A DNA stretch of 64,000 nucleotides from Bacteroidota bacterium. Lineage in GTDB: Bacteria > Bacteroidota > Bacteroidia > NS11-12g > UBA955. A model generated the notes under the pieces. The model was not told the DNA's origin and made no database searches. It was given only the letters and a program-made list of their open reading frames with translations. The position numbers and the translations under genes were made by a program. The stretch is taken from positions 62,001 through 126,000 of the forward strand of contig SYIL01000004.1 of the NCBI GenBank assembly GCA_005798825.1. Reading direction: 5' to 3'. Positions 27,109 to 35,829 of this stretch are shown here, in pieces. Position 1 is the first letter of the stretch; each line of letters opens with the position of its first letter.

Positions 27109-29919
27109 GTGACAAGCCAAGAGAAACAAATTCGCATTATCAATGCATATCAACACAATCTAAAACACCTGAATATTGATATAAATCATGGTTCGTTTAC
27201 GGTTGTGACAGGTGTTTCGGGTAGTGGCAAATCCAGTCTTGTATTCGAAACACTTTTTGCTGAAGGTCAGCGCAGGTATGTGGAGAGCTTGAGTAGTTAC
27301 GCACGTCAATTTTTGGGTAGAATGAAAAAACCTTTGGTTGATGATATTCAGGGTCTCTGCCCCGCTGTTGCCATTGAACAAAAGGTTAATACGCGCAATC
27401 CTAGGAGTACAATTTCTACGTCAACCGAAATATATGATTATATAAAATTACTTTTTAGCAGGGCTGGACATACCCTATCACCGATTTCTGGACGTGAAGT
27501 AAAACGGGAAACCACGGAAGATATACTGCATTATTGCGTTTCAGAAAAGCCAAATGAGAAAATACTCATTTTGGCTCCACAAGTACCCAAAAATCGCAAT
27601 TTAACAGATTGGGACTTGTTGGTTCAGAAAGGGTTTAGCAGAATTTGGTACAACACAGAAATACTTGAGATACAAGAATTAATTGACAGTAAAAAAATGA
27701 TTGACTCGGCGATTTATATCGTCGTAGATCGAATGCAAGTCAATCCGGATGACGAAGAATTTCAAACCCGATTGTTTGACGCATGTGAAACTGCATTTTG
27801 GGAAGGAGAGGGGAATTGTACTATTTATTGTATAGAAAGTCAAAAGAGTACTGATTTTAATAACCGGTTTGAATTGGATGGGCTGAAATTCGAATTGCCT
27901 ACAAGAGATTTTTTGAGTTTCAACAACCCACATGGAGCCTGTAGGACCTGTGAAGGATATGGGAATTTGTTGGGAATAGACAAAGATTTGGTTGTTCCCG
28001 ACCATTCGCTCAGTGTGTTTGAGGGAGCCATCGCACCTTGGAAGGGCGAAGTATTGGGTGAGTGGAGAAACGATTTTATTCGCTTGGCTACAAATGAAGA
28101 CTTTCCCATTCATAAGCCCTACAGAGAACTTTCAGAGAAACAATTGTCGCTTTTGTGGAACGGCACAAGCAAATTGCCAGGCATCAATGATTTTTTCAAA
28201 TACCTCGAAGAAAAATCCTACAAGATCCAGTACCGGGTTTTAGCGGCTCGATACAGGGGGAAAACCATCTGTCAAGATTGTTTGGGTACACGTTTGAGAA
28301 AAGAAGCATCCTTCGTAAAAATTATTTCAACCCAAAAATCAACAGAATTTCCCAAAGAGTTATCTATTCAAGCGTTGCTTTTAATGACAGTTGATAGGGC
28401 ATTGGCTTATTGTGTTCAATTAAAACTGAGTCCCCAAGATTTTTCGATTGCCCATAGAATACTCGAAGAAATCAGAAATCGTCTGCAATTTCTGACCAAT
28501 GTTGGATTGGGATATTTGTCATTGAATCGTCTGAGCAATACCCTCAGCGGGGGAGAAAGTCAACGGATTAACCTAGCAAGCTCCTTGGGTACCAACCTCA
28601 CTGGCTCAATGTATATTTTAGATGAACCCAGTATTGGGCTTCACAGTCGAGATACAGAAAGATTGATTGGTGTTTTAAAAGCCTTGCAGCATGAAGGCAA
28701 TACAGTCATTGTGGTTGAGCATGATGAGGAAATGATGTGCAGTGCAGAAAATATTATTGATATCGGTCCACTTGCAGGTTCACAGGGTGGTCAATTGCTG
28801 TACCAGGGGAAATTGGGCGGATTATTGGCATGCGAGCGGAGTATAACCGGAAAATATCTGAATAAAACAGAAACGATTGCAGTTCCCAATACCCGGAGAA
28901 AATCGCCAAATTTTATAGAAATAACAGAGGCCTCAGCCAACAATCTCAAACACGTCACCTGTAAATTTCCCCTAGAATCGCTCACAGCAGTTACGGGTGT
29001 TTCGGGCTCGGGTAAAACTACACTGATAAAACAAGTTCTATTTCCTGCTATAAGCCGACATCTTGGTCAGTTTACTACCAACAAGCCAGGAAAACACAAA
29101 AACCTTTCTGGTGCATTGCATTTGATCAAAGGAATTGAAATGATAGACCAAAATCCAATCGGTAAAAGCAGCCGCAGCAATCCTGTTACCTACGTTAAAG
29201 CCTTTGATGAAATCAGGGAGTTGTTTGCCAATGTGGCTACTTCAAAATTCAATGGATTTAAAAGTTCTCATTTCTCGTTCAATGTCGATGGTGGAAGATG
29301 TGACAATTGCTCGGGAGAGGGCGAAAATATTATTGAAATGCAATTTATGGCCGATATTAAACTTTCCTGTGAGGTTTGTGGGGGCAAACGATACAAAAAA
29401 GAAGTGCTGGAGGTTGAGCACAAAGGAAAAAATATCCACGATGTTTTGGAAATGTCTGTTGATGAGGCAATGGAATTTTTTTCGTCAACCAAGGCGATTC
29501 ATGACCGGCTAAGACCCCTTCAAGACGTTGGCTTGGGGTATGTGAAATTGGGTCAGGGTTCAAACACATTGAGTGGGGGTGAAGCGCAACGCGTTAAATT
29601 GGCATTTTTTTTAAGCAAAGCCAGTCCGCACAAGGAAGGGGGAACCTTGTTTATTTTTGACGAACCCACTATTGGACTGCATGCCCATGATATCAAAAAG
29701 CTTATGCAGTCATTTCAAGCGCTTATCGAAAAGGGAAACACGGTTCTGTGTATCGAACACAATCTGGATGTCGTAAAATGTGCAGATTGGTTGATTGATT
29801 TAGGACCCGAGGCTGGCAGTGCCGGTGGGGAATTGGTTTACCAAGGGGTTCCTGAAGGAATCGCAACCGTAAAAAATAGCATTACCAAAAAATACCTATT
29901 GCAGAAACTTGAAGCATGA
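27109..29919 (+). CDS. uvrA: Excinuclease ABC subunit A
   Basis: This 936-residue damage-recognition ATPase of nucleotide excision repair has two ABC modules, with Walker A GVSGSGKS (residues about 35-42) and GVSGSGKT, and signature motifs LSGGESQR and LSGGEAQR. Zinc-finger cysteines are seen in CRTCEGYG/CQDCLGT and CDNCSGEG/CEVCGG. The start is GTG at 27109; the residues after it align with the usual UvrA N-terminus and no nearer ATG fits. It follows DUF4249 by 12 nt, so it may be read from the receptor transcript. Confidence 0.97.
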   Translation: MTSQEKQIRIINAYQHNLKHLNIDINHGSFTVVTGVSGSGKSSLVFETLFAEGQRRYVESLSSYARQFLGRMKKPLVDDIQGLCPAVAIEQKVNTRNPRSTISTSTEIYDYIKLLFSRAGHTLSPISGREVKRETTEDILHYCVSEKPNEKILILAPQVPKNRNLTDWDLLVQKGFSRIWYNTEILEIQELIDSKKMIDSAIYIVVDRMQVNPDDEEFQTRLFDACETAFWEGEGNCTIYCIESQKSTDFNNRFELDGLKFELPTRDFLSFNNPHGACRTCEGYGNLLGIDKDLVVPDHSLSVFEGAIAPWKGEVLGEWRNDFIRLATNEDFPIHKPYRELSEKQLSLLWNGTSKLPGINDFFKYLEEKSYKIQYRVLAARYRGKTICQDCLGTRLRKEASFVKIISTQKSTEFPKELSIQALLLMTVDRALAYCVQLKLSPQDFSIAHRILEEIRNRLQFLTNVGLGYLSLNRLSNTLSGGESQRINLASSLGTNLTGSMYILDEPSIGLHSRDTERLIGVLKALQHEGNTVIVVEHDEEMMCSAENIIDIGPLAGSQGGQLLYQGKLGGLLACERSITGKYLNKTETIAVPNTRRKSPNFIEITEASANNLKHVTCKFPLESLTAVTGVSGSGKTTLIKQVLFPAISRHLGQFTTNKPGKHKNLSGALHLIKGIEMIDQNPIGKSSRSNPVTYVKAFDEIRELFANVATSKFNGFKSSHFSFNVDGGRCDNCSGEGENIIEMQFMADIKLSCEVCGGKRYKKEVLEVEHKGKNIHDVLEMSVDEAMEFFSSTKAIHDRLRPLQDVGLGYVKLGQGSNTLSGGEAQRVKLAFFLSKASPHKEGGTLFIFDEPTIGLHAHDIKKLMQSFQALIEKGNTVLCIEHNLDVVKCADWLIDLGPEAGSAGGELVYQGVPEGIATVKNSITKKYLLQKLEA

Positions 29920-29965
29920 GAAAACAAAATTTCCGCAAAATATCCTTCGCCATGATGAACAGAAT

Positions 29966-29986
29966 TCTTCGTTGGTAAATCGAAGA
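29966..29986. terminator. Possible terminator hairpin between convergent uvrA and the T9SS gene
   Basis: A 6-bp stem TCTTCG/CGAAGA with a 9-nt loop lies in the 78-bp convergent spacer. No T-tract follows it on either strand, so its role is uncertain. Confidence 0.3.
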
Positions 29987-29997
29987 TTGTCGGCGAA

Positions 29998-32574
29998 TTA
30001 TTGAATTTGAATGGCCGAAACCTTTTCAGTTCCATCAAACATTCTAATTCGCAATTGGTAAATCCCTTTTGCCAAATGAACATATCCCTTTGCAGAATAA
30101 GGGGTTTCTGATGAAAATTTGATGTCTAATTCCTTGCCCAATAGGCTAAATATTTTGATCTCAGACATCGGATAAATGGATGAGATATGAATGGTAGCAT
30201 TCGCTTCTGTCGGATTGGGGTAAACCAATATTGTATTTCGTAACAATTGGTTTACAGACAAAGTAGGAATTAGAAGTTCTACATTGGATTGTGCAAAACA
30301 AGAATCACCAACTTTTTGGATTTCGTGAATGATAACGATTGTTTTCCCGGCGTAAGGCTGAACATCCAATACAGGTTTTTTGTCGGAGGAATTCCAAGCA
30401 GGCAAACCAGTTGTATACCAACTGTGAACTCCCAAGCTATCATTGGGTAAGAGTTGGTAGAAGTTTACTTTTTTGTCAATCGAAAATTCGGCTTTGGGTT
30501 TTGGATTTAGTATAATGGAACAGGGGTTTGAGCGCAGTGTGCAACCCAAATTAGAGCGAACTACGACAATGACTGAGTCTCCGTTTTTTACTTTTACTGA
30601 ACAAGCATTTGGATTGGGCAAGGAGATTTTTGCTTTTCCTACCAAGGCCCAGACACTATCATAATCACCCAAAACGCGGTACTCGAAAGCAATTGCAGCT
30701 GCACATGTGCTGAGTGTTTTGTATGAATCCAAGCTGGTACTGATCGAAACCAAAGAATCGGCCGCGATATATAATTTTTTGTCGCTTGTTCCACAGACCA
30801 GTTGGGAAGAATCAATTACAGCGATATCATATTTATTGTTTTTTTGCGATAAAAACAATTTGGGGTTAGATTTTGAAGAGAAAATGCCACCATTAATTTG
30901 AATCGAAAATCGGCTGGGCAAGGACAAGAACTCCAATTCAATAGATCCATTAACACAACGTGGGCCGGGTTTGACTTTTACAGAATAGGATAGGGGGGAG
31001 CATGATTTTGTTTTCCCTTGTATTTTGGCAATGGGACTAAATTCACAATCAGAATTCACCTTGTATTTCAACCAAAGTTCGACCGCGGTATTTCCAGTTG
31101 CTGTAACAATGGTGTGGAAGGTGTCTTGTCCTGAATTTGATGATTGATTCCACGTTTTGCCAAAATCTTCACTCACGTAATATTCCAATCCTCCATTGTG
31201 TGTGTTCCAAGAAAATGTAATTTGTGTAAGTTGGGTATCGGCAATGATGAGCTTGGCTTTTGGTGCAGAATCGGCAATCGATAAGATTTTTGTAAAACCC
31301 TTGCTTACACAGCCATTGGTCGATTTTGCCCATCCAAATAATGTTTTTTTGGAAGCGCTGGCAATGGTTTTGAAAATCGTATCCAGAAGAAACGGACCAT
31401 TGTTAGAAACTTTGCTAAATGAATCTCCAAAGGCAGAACGCATCGCAAACTCAATGGAACTCCCAGCACAATAGTTTGATTTCGGGTTTTTTACCTCAAT
31501 GGTTCCGAATGGCTTTTGTTTTACCACTATTTTTATTGGATCACTTTTTTCTTTACACCCATTGTTATTTGTTGCAATAGAATAATAGTTTCCGGAGTCT
31601 TTTGCGTAGACAATAAGTTTTGTTTGATTTCCAGGAAACCAACGAATAGAGTGACCGGCTATACTATACGTTAGCAATTTCAACGAATCACCTTGGCATA
31701 TACTTGAGCTTGTTGTATTGGGTGAGATTTGAGGTTTGCTTGCCCCTTGCAATACTTTAAAACGAAACGTGTCCGGAGAAGAGGGTCCTTTGCTATTGCT
31801 CACTTGTAAAATAGCCATGTAACTCCCTGCGGTAGCATAACTGATGTTCGGATTTTGTTGGGTAGAAGCATTGGGACTCCCAGAGGGGAAAGTCCATTTA
31901 AATGTCTTGGGAGAATTGGTACCCGACCCTTTAAAGGACAAACTGCTGCCAGAACACAGCAAAGTGTCTGATAATTTTATGGATGCTACCGACAATAAAG
32001 AAGATGTGTTGGCATCGATTGTTTTCTCATAAATATAATCCCCACTGGTGCCCCCATTTCCGTTGGCTGAATTTAAGTTTATATAAAAACGCACTTTGCC
32101 CATATTGGTACTGGGTGCTTTCCATTGAAAAACCCAAGAAGTGGAATCGCTGGCGACGGCAGCTGTGCCTTTAGATGTTTGGCTAATATAATAGCGTGTT
32201 TTGCTACTTACAGTCCCTCGAGTGGTTTGTGTTCTTGCATCGGTAGAAGTAAAAGTACCCGCAGCAGAATTGGTACTCACATCCAGGCAGGTGAGTTCAA
32301 AGCCAAAAGTGGAAATTCCGCTTTCTTTGTAGGTGAGTGTGAGGGTATAGGTAGAATCCGGAATGTATCCATCTCCAGTAAAATTATTTTTAAGCCTAAG
32401 CCTTCCCCAATTTGTTCCGGATGTTTGTAACCCATAAGAACCATGGCAACTGGTGCAATCTCCTTCCGAAGGAGCACCGGTATAGGATGCGTTTGGACCA
32501 CTCGAATTGGAAATTACTGTTGAAATAATCGCAGTGCTTATCAAGATTAAACTAATTTTTATGGATTTCAACAT
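29998..32574 (-). CDS. T9SS type A surface protein with N-terminal CTSCH motif (choice-of-anchor V-like), PKD and Ig-like domains
   Basis: This 858-residue secreted protein has a signal peptide at residues about 1-22. Residues about 33-45 contain GAPSEGDCTSCHGS, the CxxCH-bearing start of reelin-like/choice-of-anchor V domains, which continue to about 180. A PKD-like domain with KTFKWTFPSGSPNAS comes next, then several Ig-like domains with paired cysteines, and a C-terminal T9SS type A sorting domain (VYPNPTEANATI, then LAKGIYQLRI). The open frame extends to a TTG at 32589, but the ATG at 32574 gives a better signal peptide. Whether the CTSCH really binds haem is unknown. Confidence 0.82.
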   Translation of the reverse strand: MLKSIKISLILISTAIISTVISNSSGPNASYTGAPSEGDCTSCHGSYGLQTSGTNWGRLRLKNNFTGDGYIPDSTYTLTLTYKESGISTFGFELTCLDVSTNSAAGTFTSTDARTQTTRGTVSSKTRYYISQTSKGTAAVASDSTSWVFQWKAPSTNMGKVRFYINLNSANGNGGTSGDYIYEKTIDANTSSLLSVASIKLSDTLLCSGSSLSFKGSGTNSPKTFKWTFPSGSPNASTQQNPNISYATAGSYMAILQVSNSKGPSSPDTFRFKVLQGASKPQISPNTTSSSICQGDSLKLLTYSIAGHSIRWFPGNQTKLIVYAKDSGNYYSIATNNNGCKEKSDPIKIVVKQKPFGTIEVKNPKSNYCAGSSIEFAMRSAFGDSFSKVSNNGPFLLDTIFKTIASASKKTLFGWAKSTNGCVSKGFTKILSIADSAPKAKLIIADTQLTQITFSWNTHNGGLEYYVSEDFGKTWNQSSNSGQDTFHTIVTATGNTAVELWLKYKVNSDCEFSPIAKIQGKTKSCSPLSYSVKVKPGPRCVNGSIELEFLSLPSRFSIQINGGIFSSKSNPKLFLSQKNNKYDIAVIDSSQLVCGTSDKKLYIAADSLVSISTSLDSYKTLSTCAAAIAFEYRVLGDYDSVWALVGKAKISLPNPNACSVKVKNGDSVIVVVRSNLGCTLRSNPCSIILNPKPKAEFSIDKKVNFYQLLPNDSLGVHSWYTTGLPAWNSSDKKPVLDVQPYAGKTIVIIHEIQKVGDSCFAQSNVELLIPTLSVNQLLRNTILVYPNPTEANATIHISSIYPMSEIKIFSLLGKELDIKFSSETPYSAKGYVHLAKGIYQLRIRMFDGTEKVSAIQIQ

Positions 32575-32705
32575 GGCTTTTGTAAACAATAATTTAGTGC
32601 TGTAAAGATAGTAATAAATGTTATTGGGTTTTATTAATGTAGCCCACCCACTCTTTCATACAGTATTTGAAGGCATGAATTGCTATTTTTTAATCGGCAA
32701 TTAGT

Positions 32706-32713
32706 TAAATTTG
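32706..32713 (+). promoter_or_regulatory. TAnnTTTG -7 element (TAAATTTG) of the M16 peptidase gene
   Basis: The match lies 9 nt upstream of the ATG at 32723, so the leader should be very short. Confidence 0.55.
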
Positions 32714-32722
32714 TAGAATATT

Positions 32723-35668
32723 ATGAAAAACTTCCTATTGTTAATTCTTTTGTTGGCAAGTAATGTGGCCGAAATATTTGCCCAAGCGATATTGGTCGAA
32801 AAGGTTGTATCCGAACCCGGGAAATTGACCATACCTTACGAAAAATATCAATTCCCCAATGGCTTAACCCTCATTGTGTGTGAGGACCACAGTGATCCCG
32901 TAGTGAATATTAATGTAACCTACCATGTGGGTTCGGCCCGCGAAACGCGGGGTAAATCTGGTTTTGCACATTTTTTCGAACATATGTTATTTCAAGGTTC
33001 TAAACATGTTGCAGACGAAGAGCATTTTAAGATTATTAAGAATTATGGTGGTGACGTAAATGGGAATACTACCCGTGACCGCACAGTATATGTCGAAACA
33101 TTCCCCAGCAATTTTACAGAAACTGCTTTGTGGATGGAGGCTGATCGAATGGGTTGTTTTCTAGAAGCCTTTTCCAATAAAAAATTCGAAATTCAACGCA
33201 GTACAGTCAAAAATGAAAAAGACGAACGGTATGATTCACCCTACGGATTTTTGATGGAGGTAAAGGACCAAGAATTATACCCAAAAGAGCATCCATATAG
33301 TTGGTCAACCATTGGTTTTGTTGATGATCTAGATCGGGCAGACAGCAACGACCTAAAGAATTTTTTCTTGCGCTGGTATTCACCAAACAATGCATGTGTG
33401 ATTGTGTGTGGCGATTTAAATACCAACGAAGTTGTGGCATGGGTTGACAAATATTTCTCCGGAATTCAACGTGGCCCTGAGGTAAAAAAACAATCCTTGC
33501 GCAAGGTGGAGTTAAAAGAAAATAAAGTCATTTCATATTCTGATGCAAACGCATATACCCCTTTGATTTACACTACTTATGTAGGTGTTCCTGTAGGTCA
33601 TCCCGACGAAGCCGCATTGGATGTATTAACGTATTTGATGGGAGGAACCCGAAATTCTCCTATGTACAAAAAATTCATAGATGCCGATTGGGCGTTGGGC
33701 GCAAGTGCGGGCAACAACCCCATGAGCTCCATCAATCATGAATTGGCTGGAGAAATATCCTTTATTGTATCAGGATACCCATATTCAGACATCCCTCTTT
33801 TACAAAAAATGTTAAAAAGTGCCATAGATTCTTTTGGCATTGTGGGATTCTCAGACGATGACCTCGAAAGGGCCAAAACCAACATATTGAGCAACTATTC
33901 AGATGGTCTTGAGGATGGTAGCACCAAAGCGAATTACCTGAGTTCTTTTTGGTATTTAGACTCAAAAAATGCTGATGGTAGGAGTTTTAACCTGGATGAT
34001 GATGCAAATCGATACAGAAACCTGTCCAAATCAGACATTGTTCGTGTTTATGAAAAGTATTTGACCAATAAATTCTCGTCAACAGTAATTATAACCCCTG
34101 CACAGATTGTCGAAGGCGAAGAAAAACCAAAGTATCAGAGTGTAAATCCCAATGCAGGTTATACCAGCAAAATTGCTGAAGTAGAATACAATGGATTGGT
34201 TGGCAGACCCACAAAAGATAATTTTGACCGCAATTTGAGGCCAAAAACCAAAGAAATCACTTCAGTGCAATCTCCCAAAGTCGACAAGAGAATCCTTGAA
34301 AACGGCTTAGAAATTTGGTCGACCTATTTTGATGAAACACCTCGTGTAATTGTTCAAATGAATATGGAAGGGGGAAGACTATTAGAAGATGGAAAAGATT
34401 TTCCAGCAGGAACAGCAGAATTAATGGCTGAGATGATGAATTATGGAACTGCTGTCCGTGGTTCTGAAGAAATGGAAAAGGAACTTGAGAAATTGGGCTT
34501 GTCCATAAATTTTAGTGCTGGAAAAACAGGGCTCAATGTATCTGTCACGTGTCAAAAGGATAAATTAGACGCTTCTCTCGCATGGTTAGAAGAATGTATG
34601 TTCAAACCCCGTTGGGATGAGGCAGAATTTAAAAAAGTCAAAAAACGCTCTAAAGAGGGGTCCAAGAGTAGTCTCACAAACCGGCGTGTAGGGGCAAGCA
34701 ATGCTTGGGCTAGAATAATGAATGGAGACAATGTCATGGGAACACCATTGTTGTCTGATGATTATGATAAAGTAAGTATTGAAAATTGCAAAGCATATTA
34801 CAATGCCAATTTCGTTCCCAACGCAACAAAAATGGTAGTGGTTGGACCCCTAACCGCAGAAGAAATTTACAGTAAATTTTCGTTTCTTACCCGTTGGCAA
34901 AGAAAAAATATTGTGTTGCTGATGCCTTCCATTCCTACGAAAATTGTTACGCCTCAAATTTTTGGTGTAAAGTATAACGATGCAGAACAGAGTGATATTT
35001 ATGTGGGGTTTAAATCTCAAGCTTATGATTTTGCAGGTAAGTTTTTTCAAAGTAATATCATGAATTTTGCATTGGCTGGTAATTTCAATTCTAGACTAAA
35101 TCTAAAAATTCGAGAAGACAAAGCCTGGACTTATGGAATCCGTGGAGGTTTTTCTCCTGCATTCAAAGATTTGCCTGGCAATTATACCATCAGCGCAGGG
35201 ATAAAATCTGGGGCTACCGACAGTGCCATTGTTGAGATCGTTGATGAACTCGTTCGATACAAAAATGTGGGTATTACAGACGAAGAATTTAATTTCACAA
35301 AATCAGCATTGATTGCCAGTGAATCATTGGAATACGAATCTATCGGACAAAAAGCAGGTTATATCCAACAAATGGCCAACCGCGACCTACCCATTGATTT
35401 TGCCGATCAACAATTAAAAGTATTGCAAAACATTACGCGAGACCAAATTAATGTCTTGGCTAAAACACAATTCAGTCTTGATAATTTGGTGGTAGTAGTA
35501 GCTGGAGATTTAATTGAACTTCAACCCAAGCTTGAAGCTCTGGGGATGGGAAAAGTTCAGATGTTAGAACCCAATGGCAAGGGAAAAATAAAATATTTGA
35601 AGGCAGGAGAAACAAAATTGCCCCGTAAAAAGTTGGATTATATTCCCCCCGCAGATTTGCGCAAATAA
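32723..35668 (+). CDS. M16 family zinc metallopeptidase (pitrilysin/insulinase type), two-domain
   Basis: The 981-residue exported protein has a signal peptide at residues about 1-21 (IFAQ). The N-terminal M16 domain holds the inverted zinc motif HFFEH (83-87) and the distal ligand Glu164 in KNEKDERY, so this half should be active. The second M16 domain (from about 525) keeps the fold (PAGTAELMAEMMNYGT) but lacks HxxEH, as expected for the inactive half of the clamp. It probably degrades peptides in the periplasm or on the surface. It is preceded by its own promoter and followed by gyrA. Confidence 0.93.
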   Translation: MKNFLLLILLLASNVAEIFAQAILVEKVVSEPGKLTIPYEKYQFPNGLTLIVCEDHSDPVVNINVTYHVGSARETRGKSGFAHFFEHMLFQGSKHVADEEHFKIIKNYGGDVNGNTTRDRTVYVETFPSNFTETALWMEADRMGCFLEAFSNKKFEIQRSTVKNEKDERYDSPYGFLMEVKDQELYPKEHPYSWSTIGFVDDLDRADSNDLKNFFLRWYSPNNACVIVCGDLNTNEVVAWVDKYFSGIQRGPEVKKQSLRKVELKENKVISYSDANAYTPLIYTTYVGVPVGHPDEAALDVLTYLMGGTRNSPMYKKFIDADWALGASAGNNPMSSINHELAGEISFIVSGYPYSDIPLLQKMLKSAIDSFGIVGFSDDDLERAKTNILSNYSDGLEDGSTKANYLSSFWYLDSKNADGRSFNLDDDANRYRNLSKSDIVRVYEKYLTNKFSSTVIITPAQIVEGEEKPKYQSVNPNAGYTSKIAEVEYNGLVGRPTKDNFDRNLRPKTKEITSVQSPKVDKRILENGLEIWSTYFDETPRVIVQMNMEGGRLLEDGKDFPAGTAELMAEMMNYGTAVRGSEEMEKELEKLGLSINFSAGKTGLNVSVTCQKDKLDASLAWLEECMFKPRWDEAEFKKVKKRSKEGSKSSLTNRRVGASNAWARIMNGDNVMGTPLLSDDYDKVSIENCKAYYNANFVPNATKMVVVGPLTAEEIYSKFSFLTRWQRKNIVLLMPSIPTKIVTPQIFGVKYNDAEQSDIYVGFKSQAYDFAGKFFQSNIMNFALAGNFNSRLNLKIREDKAWTYGIRGGFSPAFKDLPGNYTISAGIKSGATDSAIVEIVDELVRYKNVGITDEEFNFTKSALIASESLEYESIGQKAGYIQQMANRDLPIDFADQQLKVLQNITRDQINVLAKTQFSLDNLVVVVAGDLIELQPKLEALGMGKVQMLEPNGKGKIKYLKAGETKLPRKKLDYIPPADLRK

Positions 35669-35689
35669 GCATTTTGAATGTACTGGTGG

Positions 35690-35722
35690 AACAAAACACA
35701 GGTCATTGGCCTTTGTTTTGTT
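35690..35722 (+). terminator. Hairpin between the M16 peptidase gene and gyrA
   Basis: An 8-bp stem AACAAAAC/GTTTTGTT encloses an inner AGG/CCT pair and lies 22 nt after the M16 stop. There is no clear T-tract, so it may be a weak terminator or an RNA-stability element. Confidence 0.4.
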
Positions 35723-35829
35723 GTGGGCAAAGAAATAGCCGTTTAAATGTATAAAATATGTGGGCAATATCCCCACAGAAAAGACCTGTTTTTAGCGATT
35801 TTAGTCGTAAATTGCTTGCATAACCATAC

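Noticed and set aside
27679-28113. Minus-strand open frame of 144 codons
   Set aside because: It is antisense to uvrA, an unambiguous gene.
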